This document shows, piece after piece, positions 1-6,258 of a stretch of DNA of 7,947 bases. The notes below the pieces were generated by a model. That model was not told where the DNA came from. It did not search any database and was given only the letters and a program-made list of their open reading frames with translations. The stretch covers positions 1 through 7,947 of the forward strand of contig CAKMYR010000052.1 in the NCBI GenBank assembly GCA_929200175.1. The letters run 5' to 3'. The DNA is from an uncultured Gammaproteobacteria bacterium (GTDB lineage: Bacteria > Pseudomonadota > Gammaproteobacteria > PS1 > Pseudothioglobaceae). Positions within the stretch are counted from its first letter, which is position 1. Each line of letters starts with the position of its first letter. The translations under genes and the position numbers were made by a program.

Positions 1-51
1 CTTGAAAAATTAAAAATATTTTTTGAAAGATATTTTGATATTTCAAGGTAA
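1..51 (+). CDS. Possible 3' end of an unidentified gene entering from the left
   Basis: Reading frame 1 on the plus strand is open from the first base and ends in TAA at 49-51, giving a 16-residue tail (LEKLKIFFERYFDISR). Its mix of charged and aromatic residues looks more like a real C-terminus than the other frames, which close early or lack charge. If real, it would be convergent with miaA, with 27 bp between the two stop codons. Sixteen residues are too few to name a family, and open frames of this length arise easily by chance. The call is an inference only. Confidence 0.3.
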   Translation, partial: LEKLKIFFERYFDISR

Positions 52-78
52 AGTAAATATAAATACTAATAATTAATT

Positions 79-996
79 TTAATTTTCAATAAATTCTAAG
101 GCTTTTTTTAAATCAATTTTTTCTAGTTGTAGGGCTTGTTTTTCTTTTTTTAGCCAGGTATTTTGTCTTTTGGCGAGTTGTCTGGTTGCTATTATTGCTT
201 TTTCAATCATGGTGGGTTTATCGATTAGTCCTTCTAAATATTCAAAGGCTTGAGCATAGCCGACAGAGCGCATTGAGTTGCAGGTTTTGGCTAGTTTTAA
301 ATCTTCTTTTAAATATTTAACTTCGGCTAGAAAATCTTGTTCAAGCATTGTTAAAAAGCGTTTTTCAATATTTTTATGTAATTGTTGTTTGGGAGGGTTA
401 ATAATTATTTTTTTGATTGCATAATTATTTTTTATAATTTTTTTACCTTGAAGCTCGGTTAAGGTTTTGCCGCTTAAATAAAATACCTCTAATGCTCTTA
501 TTATTCTTTGTTTATCGTTAGCGTGGATTTTAATAGAGGCTGGTTTATCTATTTTTTGTAGTTGTTGATATAGTGCTTTTAATCCTTGTTGTGCTAGCAT
601 TTTATTAAATTTTTGTTTAGATTTATCAGTTGAATTTGGGAGATCTGATAAGCCATGCTCTATTGCATTAAAATAAAACGAAGTGCCGCCAACTAGGATT
701 GGTAGTTGATTATTATTAAAAGCTATTTCGATTTGTTTATTAGCATCTTTGACAAAATTATGGGCAGAATAAACTTGGTCTGGTTGGCAAATATCAATTA
801 AATAATGTGGATATTTAGCTAAAGTCTTAGCATCTGGCTTAGCGGTTCCAATATTCATTTTTTTGTATATTAAAGAAGAATCAACACTGATAATTCTAGT
901 ATTTATTTTTTCACTAATCTTAATTGCCAAAGCAGTTTTACCAGAAGTTGTAGGGCCCATTAAGAATATAACTTGTGGTTTTAATTTAGTTGACAT
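79..996 (-). CDS. miaA: tRNA dimethylallyltransferase (tRNA A37 isopentenyltransferase)
   Basis: The product transfers a dimethylallyl group from DMAPP to N6 of A37 in tRNAs that read UNN codons, making i6A in the cytoplasm. It has 305 residues, close to the usual 300-316. Visible motifs: P-loop GPTTSGKT (14-21), SVDSSLIYKKMNIGTAKP (37-54) with the catalytic-type Asp39, LVGGTSFYF (101-109), NDKQRIIRALEV (160-171), SGKTLTEL (175-182), and ATRQLAKRQNTWLKK (270-284) near the C-terminus. The start is ATG at 996-994, and residues 10-21 match the family N-terminus, so a different start is unlikely. No good Shine-Dalgarno precedes it. One oddity is that the usual VGYRQ motif reads VGYAQ (245-249). 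The gene stands alone here, without the mutL or hfq neighbours often seen, and is divergent from the reductase operon. Confidence 0.97.
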   Translation of the reverse strand: MSTKLKPQVIFLMGPTTSGKTALAIKISEKINTRIISVDSSLIYKKMNIGTAKPDAKTLAKYPHYLIDICQPDQVYSAHNFVKDANKQIEIAFNNNQLPILVGGTSFYFNAIEHGLSDLPNSTDKSKQKFNKMLAQQGLKALYQQLQKIDKPASIKIHANDKQRIIRALEVFYLSGKTLTELQGKKIIKNNYAIKKIIINPPKQQLHKNIEKRFLTMLEQDFLAEVKYLKEDLKLAKTCNSMRSVGYAQAFEYLEGLIDKPTMIEKAIIATRQLAKRQNTWLKKEKQALQLEKIDLKKALEFIEN

Positions 997-1018
997 AAAT
1001 ACTAAGGTGGCATATATA
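990..1018 (+). promoter_or_regulatory. Predicted sigma70 promoter of the reductase-bolA-mltD operon
   Basis: A perfect -35 hexamer TTGACA lies at 990-995 and a -10 hexamer TATATA at 1013-1018, with the ideal 17-bp spacer. This predicts transcription start near 1025 and a 5' leader of about 37 nt before the ATG at 1062. The -35 box covers the miaA start codon on the other strand. In such AT-rich DNA the -10 alone means little, but a consensus -35 at exact spacing in front of the first operon gene is reasonable support. Confidence 0.6.
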
Positions 1019-1024
1019 ACATAT

Positions 1025-1054
1025 ATTATAATACATCACTTGTTTTTGTTTAAA
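1025..1054 (-). promoter_or_regulatory. Candidate promoter of miaA
   Basis: On the minus strand a consensus -10 TATAAT lies at 1030-1025, preceded 18 bp upstream by TTTAAA at 1054-1049 (4 of 6 matches to TTGACA). Transcription would start near 1018, leaving a leader of about 22 nt before the miaA ATG. The core ATTATAAT (1025-1032) is its own reverse complement, so it also supplies TATAAT on the plus strand. The assignment is weaker than that of the opposing promoter. Confidence 0.4.
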
Positions 1055-1061
1055 TAACCTT

Positions 1062-2069
1062 ATGTTTACTATTAGAAATAAAATTGGTAATAAAACCTTT
1101 ACCGCCAATAATATTGATAGTGTGTTAAAAACAGCATTAGATAATGGGCTAAAATTTCCTTATGGTTGCCAGCGAGGTTTTTGTGGAAAATGTAAGGCAG
1201 TTATTTTAGAAGGCCAAGTTGATTATAAAGATGGAATACCACAGGGTATTACCCAAGAAGAGGTTGATTCTGGGATGGCTTTATTATGTCAATCTGTAGC
1301 TAAGTCTGATGTTTTGCTTGCGGTTAATGATGTTAAATCATCAGATATTGAAGTTAGAAGTATTCCTTGTAAGGTAGATAGTATTAATCGTCTTAATCAC
1401 GATGTAATTCAAATTTTTTTAAAAATTCCTAATTCTCAATCATTACAATATTTAGCAGGACAATATATTGATTTAATTCATCCTGATTTTGAGCCTAAAC
1501 CTTTTTCTATTGCCAATATGCCTGCTAACTCTAATTTAATTGAAATTCATGTACGATTTATTGAAAATGGTAAATTTACTAACTATATCTTTAATCAATT
1601 AAAAGCTAAAGATATATTAAGAATAGAAGGTCCTAAAGGTAATTTTTATTTAAGAGATGATAGTAAAGATAGTATTATTATGATAGCTGGAAGTACGGGC
1701 TTTGGTCCTATCAAAGCTATGATAGAATATATGATTAAAATTAAATCAGATATACCAATTCATCTTTATTGGGGAGTTAGAGAACAAGCTGATTTTTATA
1801 TGGATTTGCCTATCAAATGGGCTAATGAATATAAAAATATTAAATTTACATTAGTTTTATCAGAAGTTGATAATAAAAGTTCTAAATATAAAAATGGCTA
1901 TGTCCATGATATTGTATTAGATGATTTTGATGATTTAAATGATTATAAAATATATGTATGCGGTAATCCAATGATGGTTAAAGCTGCTGCTAATAGTTTT
2001 ATAAATAAAGGCATGAGTAAAAATAATTTTTTCTCTGATGCTTTTGAATTTGTTTTTAATAAGAAATAA
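1062..2069 (+). CDS. [2Fe-2S] ferredoxin-FAD/NAD(P) oxidoreductase (CDP-6-deoxy-glucoseen reductase-like)
   Basis: This is a 335-residue single-chain electron-transfer reductase: NAD(P)H to FAD to [2Fe-2S]. The N-terminal plant-type ferredoxin domain (about 1-90) carries Cys36, Cys41, Cys44 and Cys76 (CX4CX2CX31C). The FAD-binding barrel follows (about 100-200), with PKPFSIAN (145-152) as the flavin motif and GPKGNFYLR (190-198). The NAD(P) domain contains AGSTGFGPI (209-217), YWGVREQADFY (236-246) and VCGNPMM (299-305), and the chain ends with the family-typical DAFEF (326-330). Related proteins in gammaproteobacteria are annotated as CDP-6-deoxy-3,4-glucoseen reductase-like or as flavin/oxygenase reductases. 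No deoxysugar or oxygenase partner gene is nearby, so the physiological acceptor is unknown. It is first in the operon and its stop lies 2 bp before bolA. The start ATG at 1062 has no clear Shine-Dalgarno. Confidence 0.9.
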   Translation: MFTIRNKIGNKTFTANNIDSVLKTALDNGLKFPYGCQRGFCGKCKAVILEGQVDYKDGIPQGITQEEVDSGMALLCQSVAKSDVLLAVNDVKSSDIEVRSIPCKVDSINRLNHDVIQIFLKIPNSQSLQYLAGQYIDLIHPDFEPKPFSIANMPANSNLIEIHVRFIENGKFTNYIFNQLKAKDILRIEGPKGNFYLRDDSKDSIIMIAGSTGFGPIKAMIEYMIKIKSDIPIHLYWGVREQADFYMDLPIKWANEYKNIKFTLVLSEVDNKSSKYKNGYVHDIVLDDFDDLNDYKIYVCGNPMMVKAAANSFINKGMSKNNFFSDAFEFVFNKK

Positions 2070-2071
2070 TT

Positions 2072-2374
2072 ATGAAAGATTTTGAACAACATTTAACTAA
2101 TAAAGTAACAAAAGCTATTAATCCATTTCATCTTGAAGTAATAAATGAATCACATAATCATTCTGGACCTAGTGATCAATCGCATTTCAAATTAGTTATA
2201 GTAAGTGATTATTTCAATGATTTAAAGCTAATTGATAGACATCGTTTTGTAAATCAATTATTTAAAGAAGAATTAAATAGTATTCATGCATTAGCAATGC
2301 ACACCTATACTCAAAAAGAATGGCTAACAAAAAATAATAATTACCCTAATTCCCCAAAATGCTCAAACAAATAA
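2072..2374 (+). CDS. bolA: BolA family protein
   Basis: This is a 100-residue cytosolic protein of the BolA/IbaG family. The family pairs with monothiol glutaredoxins to hold a shared [2Fe-2S] cluster, and in E. coli BolA also affects morphology genes. The conserved core is clear: LEVINESHNHSG (21-32), SHFKLVIVSDYF (37-48), DRHRFVNQLFKEEL (55-68) and IHALAMHTYTQKEW (71-84). His72 in the IHAL segment matches the conserved C-terminal cluster-ligand His of the family; His28/His30 lie in the variable ligand loop. The tail after EW includes NSPKC (93-97), resembling the SPPC tail of E. coli BolA as I recall it, which favours BolA proper over the shorter IbaG. It starts 2 bp after the reductase stop and overlaps mltD by 16 bp. 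No Shine-Dalgarno is visible, so coupling to the upstream gene is likely. Confidence 0.93.
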   Translation: MKDFEQHLTNKVTKAINPFHLEVINESHNHSGPSDQSHFKLVIVSDYFNDLKLIDRHRFVNQLFKEELNSIHALAMHTYTQKEWLTKNNNYPNSPKCSNK

Positions 2375-3969
2375 AACTCTTAAAATTATTTTTTTATTTT
2401 TCATTAGCAATATTAGTATCTTGCACTCAAGCTAATAATGTTAATGATAATCATATTGCTGTTGTTGAAAAAACAAACAATCAAGAAAGCAAACAACAAA
2501 TAATAAAAAAACAAACAACAAAATCAAAAAAACAAACAAAAAAATCAGTATTTAATGACGATAAAAACTTATGGAGATATATTGTTAATAGAAGCGATTT
2601 AAAAGCCAGAAGTAAAAAAGATCTATACTGGCATATTAAATGGTTTAAGGATAATCCAGATTATTTAACTAGGGTTACTAAACGCGCAGAACCATATTTA
2701 TATTTAGTAACCAAAGAGGTTGAAAAAGCAGGACTGCCAATTGAAATTGCCTTACTACCAATTGTAGAATCTGCATATTATCCATTTTCATATTCACATG
2801 GAGCAGCAGCAGGACTTTGGCAATTTATACCCTCAACTGGCAAATTATATGGCTTAAAAGAAAATTGGTGGTACGATGGCAGGCTTGATGTAGTAGCATC
2901 AACTAAGGCAGCAGTTCAATATTTAACAAATTTATCTAAGTTATTTAAAGGAGATTGGTTATTAGCTATTGCCTCATATAATTCTGGTCCAGGCAGAGTG
3001 CAAAGAGCAATAAAAAAGAATAAAAAGTTAGGTAAGCCAACAGATTTTTGGAATTTAGATTTGCCAATTGAAACTAGTGGCTATGTACCAAGATTATTAG
3101 CTGTTACCGAGCTAATAAAAAATCCGCAATTATATGGACAAAAAATAACATACATACCAAACCAACCAAAAGTAGCAACAGTAACAATTAATGAGCAAAT
3201 TGATTTAGCGGCTATTAAACAATGGACTGGTTTAAGTATAGAAGATATTTATACTCTTAATCCGGGAATAAAAAGATGGACTACTCCAGAAAAGCAAAAT
3301 TATAAATTATTATTACCGATAGCGAAAATAACAAAATTTAAAAATAATTTAGCCAGTCATTCAAAGTCAGATAGAGTTAAATGGCTAAGATATAAAATAG
3401 CTGCTGGAGATAGCCTAAACTCGATAGCTGCCAAATTTAAAACCACTGTAAAAAATATCAAACAAATTAATAATTTAACTAGCAATAAAATAATAAAAGG
3501 TAAATATTTAATTATCCCTACTGCGAAAAAAGGTGATAGTTATTATTCGCTTTCAAAACAACAAAGAGAACAACAAAGAATAAATAGTAAAAAAAATGGC
3601 AAAAAAATAGTTCATACAGTAGTTGCTGGAGATAGCTTGTCATCAATAGCAAAACGCTATGGCTCTAGTGTAAGTAAAATCGCAAAATGGAATAAAATCG
3701 CAAAATCAGATATTCTTCCAATTGGTAAAAAATTAGTTTTATGGGTAATATCAGCTGATAATTTATCATCGATCTCAAATGTTGGTATAAATATTAATAG
3801 AAAAATAAACTATACTGTGAAAAAAGGCGATAATCTATCTTCAATAGCAAAAAAGTTTGGGGTTAGCGTTAAGCATATAATGTCTTTAAATAACTTAAAA
3901 AATACTACTATACAAAAGGGACAAAAATTGAAAATTATTGTTAATGTTATCAATACTAAATTGGAGTAA
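2359..3969 (+). CDS. mltD: Membrane-bound lytic murein transglycosylase D, lipoprotein with LysM domains
   Basis: The product cleaves the MurNAc-GlcNAc bond of peptidoglycan to give 1,6-anhydroMurNAc ends. Its 536 residues exceed the roughly 450 of E. coli MltD. Domains in order: lipoprotein signal 1-22 (hydrophobic 8-20, lipobox LVSC, Cys22, with Thr rather than Asp after it, fitting outer-membrane sorting); a Lys/Gln/Thr-rich linker (about 36-63); the SLT catalytic domain (about 110-255) with Glu137 in LPIVESAY, GAAAGLWQFIPST (148-160) and IASYNSGPGRV (204-214); a connecting MltD region (265-325); then LysM1 (about 343-387), LysM2 (417-463) and LysM3 (483-527), which bind glycan. A LysM-like fragment sits at 465-477. 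The ATG at 2359 lies inside the bolA end (16-bp overlap, different frame) and gives a complete signal peptide, so it is the preferred start. It ends 4 bp before the next gene. Confidence 0.95.
   Translation: MLKQIKLLKLFFYFSLAILVSCTQANNVNDNHIAVVEKTNNQESKQQIIKKQTTKSKKQTKKSVFNDDKNLWRYIVNRSDLKARSKKDLYWHIKWFKDNPDYLTRVTKRAEPYLYLVTKEVEKAGLPIEIALLPIVESAYYPFSYSHGAAAGLWQFIPSTGKLYGLKENWWYDGRLDVVASTKAAVQYLTNLSKLFKGDWLLAIASYNSGPGRVQRAIKKNKKLGKPTDFWNLDLPIETSGYVPRLLAVTELIKNPQLYGQKITYIPNQPKVATVTINEQIDLAAIKQWTGLSIEDIYTLNPGIKRWTTPEKQNYKLLLPIAKITKFKNNLASHSKSDRVKWLRYKIAAGDSLNSIAAKFKTTVKNIKQINNLTSNKIIKGKYLIIPTAKKGDSYYSLSKQQREQQRINSKKNGKKIVHTVVAGDSLSSIAKRYGSSVSKIAKWNKIAKSDILPIGKKLVLWVISADNLSSISNVGININRKINYTVKKGDNLSSIAKKFGVSVKHIMSLNNLKNTTIQKGQKLKIIVNVINTKLE
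2467..2545 (+). repeat. A-rich low-complexity tract with AAACAAAC-type units in mltD
   Basis: Imperfect repeats of AAACAAAC/AACAACAAA fill this stretch and include three runs of seven A (2505-2511, 2526-2532, 2538-2544). They encode the flexible Lys/Gln/Thr linker between the lipid anchor and the catalytic domain of MltD (residues about 37-62). The plus strand is almost free of G and T here. Such tracts are prone to slippage. Confidence 0.7.
3963..3966 (+). promoter_or_regulatory. Ribosome binding site deciding the start of the membrane-protein gene
   Basis: GGAG lies 7 nt before the ATG at 3974, inside the last codons of mltD. It is the only clear Shine-Dalgarno in the window. It favours 3974 over an in-frame upstream ATG at 3938, which lies within mltD and would add 12 unneeded residues. 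Confidence 0.7.
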
Positions 3970-3973
3970 TTTG

Positions 3974-4645
3974 ATGAATAAAATACCTATTAAAAAAATA
4001 TCTTTAGCTAGTTTTGCATTTATGGTAACTAATTTTTCAAATATATTAAAAATTTCATTAATACCATTTTTAATTTCAATTCCTTTTATTTTTATAGTAA
4101 TTCCAGATTTTATTGAAATATTAACAACAGGAAAATTTGATAATATTCAAGTAAAGGTTAGTACTATTGTTTATATTTTATTATTTATTTACGCTTATGT
4201 TTATTTATCAATAAGTATATATCGTTTAACTGTTTTAGGTCCTTCTTCGGTTAATTGGTTAAATCCAGTTATTGGATTGAAGAAAATCGCGTTGTTTTTA
4301 TTGCTAGCAATGATTATAGGTGTTTTAAACTTTATTCCAGTAATAATGGGGGTAGGATATTTGCAATTGTTAGTGTATTTTATAATTATTCCTATAGTTA
4401 TTAATTATATTCATATTGCTATTGATAAACCAATAAGATACAACTTGAGCTTGCCATTTTACAATCATGTAAATTTATTTATCTTACAAGCATTTTTACC
4501 AGCTTTGATTGGCATGTCATTTGTTTATATCATTGATTTATTTGATTATGGGTATTTATTAGCTTTGTTGGTACAAATTGTAGTTACTTGTTGGACTTTG
4601 ATTAATTTAGGGCTATGTTATAAAGTAATGAATGCTAGTAACTAA
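3974..4645 (+). CDS. Multi-pass inner-membrane protein of unknown function
   Basis: The protein has 223 residues and is very hydrophobic, with about six predicted transmembrane segments: roughly 24-46, 63-84, 104-122, 125-149, 168-189 and 193-215. A short polar stretch SIYRLTVLGPSSVNW (81-95) follows helix 2, and DKPIRYN (151-157) follows helix 4. I recognise no catalytic motif. The pattern resembles small proteobacterial membrane proteins annotated as hypothetical or BPSS1780-like, but that is a resemblance of architecture, not an assignment. It starts 4 bp after mltD with its own GGAG, so it is probably the last gene of the operon. Its stop overlaps the convergent ftsQ stop region by 11 bp. 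An in-frame start at 3938 is possible but lacks support. A role in envelope biology is suggested only by its neighbours. Confidence 0.85.
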   Translation: MNKIPIKKISLASFAFMVTNFSNILKISLIPFLISIPFIFIVIPDFIEILTTGKFDNIQVKVSTIVYILLFIYAYVYLSISIYRLTVLGPSSVNWLNPVIGLKKIALFLLLAMIIGVLNFIPVIMGVGYLQLLVYFIIIPIVINYIHIAIDKPIRYNLSLPFYNHVNLFILQAFLPALIGMSFVYIIDLFDYGYLLALLVQIVVTCWTLINLGLCYKVMNASN

Positions 4646-5390
4646 GAGCAAAACCTTTGCTGTAACGCATATCAAAAGTCGCATTTTTTATTCTTTTTTT
4701 ATTTTGAATTCTATTGTAAATTTTGATAAACCTTTTTAGTCTTTGGTTTTGTTTGTCATATCCTAAAATAATTTTAATGTTTGGCATTATTGTTAGTTTA
4801 TCAATATTAGTTCTTGTTATTGATTTAATAGCAATTGCCCCTAGAATTGCTTGATAATTTTTGAAATCTAAATATAAATCATAAATAATATCTGGATCAA
4901 ATTTTGCTAAAGCTAAAGGATTATCTACTTGTACTAATTTATCAGGAATAAATATTTTGCCTTTGGTTGATATATAACCTAGGCAATTTTTTTGATTAAT
5001 ATCATCGCAATCTATATTTTGTAATCTAATAGCTACTTTATGAATGGATACATTGATTTTAATATTATTCCAAAATAATCTTTTTATATATACTTTATCA
5101 ACCCAAGGTTCATTTTCTAATGATTGTTTAATTTTTGATAAATTAAGTAAATATTTATTTTTGCTAATTATAGGGCTTATTCTATTTATTAAAATTGATT
5201 CGTCAATAGGTGAGTTTTTTTCAATTTCCCACTCAATATTTACTTCTAAAAAATCAGCAAAATTAGATTTAAAAATAATCCAGCCAATAAGCAATAAAAT
5301 ACTAATAATAAATAAAATTTTGCTAATATAAACAACTGATAAATAAAATCTATTACTTAGCTTTTTATTACTATTTTGATTTTTAACCAT
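4635..5390 (-). CDS. ftsQ: Cell division protein FtsQ
   Basis: This bitopic inner-membrane divisome protein bridges early and late division proteins through FtsB/FtsL. The 251 residues (E. coli: 276) show a basic cytoplasmic N-terminus (1-18), one transmembrane helix (about 20-40), a POTRA domain (about 48-123) containing the family-typical EPWVDKVYIKRLFWNNIKI (94-112), and a beta domain ending in the characteristic DMRYSKGFALSY (240-251). The ATG at 5390 overlaps the ddl stop by 8 bp, fitting the dcw order and translational coupling. No Shine-Dalgarno is visible. Two periplasmic cysteines (128 and 136) flank a short insertion in the beta domain. Normally ftsA and ftsZ follow. Here the next gene is convergent and ftsQ ends the cluster. 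Confidence 0.93.
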   Translation of the reverse strand: MVKNQNSNKKLSNRFYLSVVYISKILFIISILLLIGWIIFKSNFADFLEVNIEWEIEKNSPIDESILINRISPIISKNKYLLNLSKIKQSLENEPWVDKVYIKRLFWNNIKINVSIHKVAIRLQNIDCDDINQKNCLGYISTKGKIFIPDKLVQVDNPLALAKFDPDIIYDLYLDFKNYQAILGAIAIKSITRTNIDKLTIMPNIKIILGYDKQNQRLKRFIKIYNRIQNKKRIKNATFDMRYSKGFALSY

Positions 5391-6258
5391 TTAAAATTTC
5401 TAGTACTATATCTTCAAAATTTAAGTTAATAGATTTAGCAGCTGTTGGCAATAAAGAATGAGGAGTCATGCCAGGTATAGTATTAATTTCTAGTAAATAA
5501 ATTTTATCATCAGCAATAATAGTATCAACTCTACCCCAAGTTTTAGCGCCTACAGCATTAAAGGCATCTAGGGCAATTTTTTGTAATTTTTTTTCATCTA
5601 ATTTACTAAGTCCACAAGGGCATATATATTTAGTGGTTTTGCTATGATATTTTGCTTGATAGTCATATATGCCGTTTTCGACAACAATTTTAATTACTGG
5701 AAGAGCATTACCATTTAAAATTGAAACTGTGTATTCACTTCCATCAATCCACATTTCTACCAATGCTTTTTTATCATATTTCCAAGCTAATTTAAGGGCA
5801 GCTTTTAATTGGCTATATTTTTCAACTTTACTAATACCAAAACTAGAGCCTTCTAAAATCGGTTTAATCGCCCAAGGAAGAGGAAAATTAATTTTAGGTA
5901 TTGGTAAATTAGCATCTGCTAATACTGCAGCTGGAGTAGGTAATTTATTAGCATTGAAGATAGTTTTTGTAATAGATTTATCAATACATTTTGCAGAAGC
6001 AATTGAATCAGATCCTGTGTATTTAATATTTCTTTTTTCTAACTGCTTTTGAATATATCCGTCTTCACCACCACGCCCATGTAAAATAATAAAGACTTTA
6101 TCAAACTTAAGCTGCCATAAATCATTTAAATTATCATCTGTCCAAATAAATTTAAAGCAATCAATATTTTGGTTTTTTAAGGCTTTATAAATCTGCTCAC
6201 CACTATTTATAGAGATATCTCGTTCGGCAGAATTTCCACCCATTAATATAGCTATCAC
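5383..6258 (-). CDS. ddl: D-alanine--D-alanine ligase
   Basis: The product joins two D-Ala using ATP in the cytoplasm, supplying the dipeptide that MurF adds to the peptidoglycan precursor. It has 291 residues (E. coli DdlB: 306). ATP-grasp motifs are intact: MGGNSAERDISINSG (6-20) with Glu12, HGRGGEDG (60-67), IKPILEGSSFGISKV (131-145) with Ser139, EMWIDGSEYTVSILNG (168-183), YDYQAKY (198-204) with Lys203 and Tyr204, WGRVD (241-245) and LLEINTIPGMTPHSLLP (255-271). Arg243, Asp245, Glu257 and Asn259 match the expected catalytic and Mg ligands. The start is GTG at 6258-6256, overlapping the murB stop as GTGA. The first residues (MIAILMGG) match the family N-terminus, so the non-ATG start is credible. 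The order murB-ddl-ftsQ is that of a DdlB-type dcw copy. Confidence 0.96.
   Translation of the reverse strand: MIAILMGGNSAERDISINSGEQIYKALKNQNIDCFKFIWTDDNLNDLWQLKFDKVFIILHGRGGEDGYIQKQLEKRNIKYTGSDSIASAKCIDKSITKTIFNANKLPTPAAVLADANLPIPKINFPLPWAIKPILEGSSFGISKVEKYSQLKAALKLAWKYDKKALVEMWIDGSEYTVSILNGNALPVIKIVVENGIYDYQAKYHSKTTKYICPCGLSKLDEKKLQKIALDAFNAVGAKTWGRVDTIIADDKIYLLEINTIPGMTPHSLLPTAAKSINLNFEDIVLEILNG

Noticed and set aside
23..46. Imperfect hairpin (TTGAAA...TTTCAA) as a terminator between the left-hand gene and miaA
   Set aside because: Six paired bases followed by mismatches in very AT-rich DNA, and no T-run downstream in the relevant direction.
863..1057. 64-residue plus-strand ORF
   Set aside because: It lies antisense over the miaA start and promoter region, has no ribosome binding site, and is hydrophobic shadow sequence of an unmistakable gene.
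3938..3973. Upstream in-frame start adding 12 residues to the membrane protein
   Set aside because: It lies within mltD and has no ribosome binding site, whereas the ATG at 3974 has GGAG at 7-nt spacing.
4647..4661. Inverted repeat AGCAAA-ACC-TTTGCT as an intrinsic terminator
   Set aside because: The stem is only 6 bp with two G-C pairs, and no T-run follows directly on either strand. It encodes part of the conserved FtsQ C-terminus, which explains it.
5044..5331. 95-residue plus-strand ORF
   Set aside because: It is the antisense shadow of ftsQ. Its Ile/Leu/Phe-rich content mirrors the Lys/Asn-rich coding strand.
5669..6052. 127-residue plus-strand ORF
   Set aside because: It is antisense inside ddl, whose motifs are intact throughout. 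No family resemblance or ribosome binding site.
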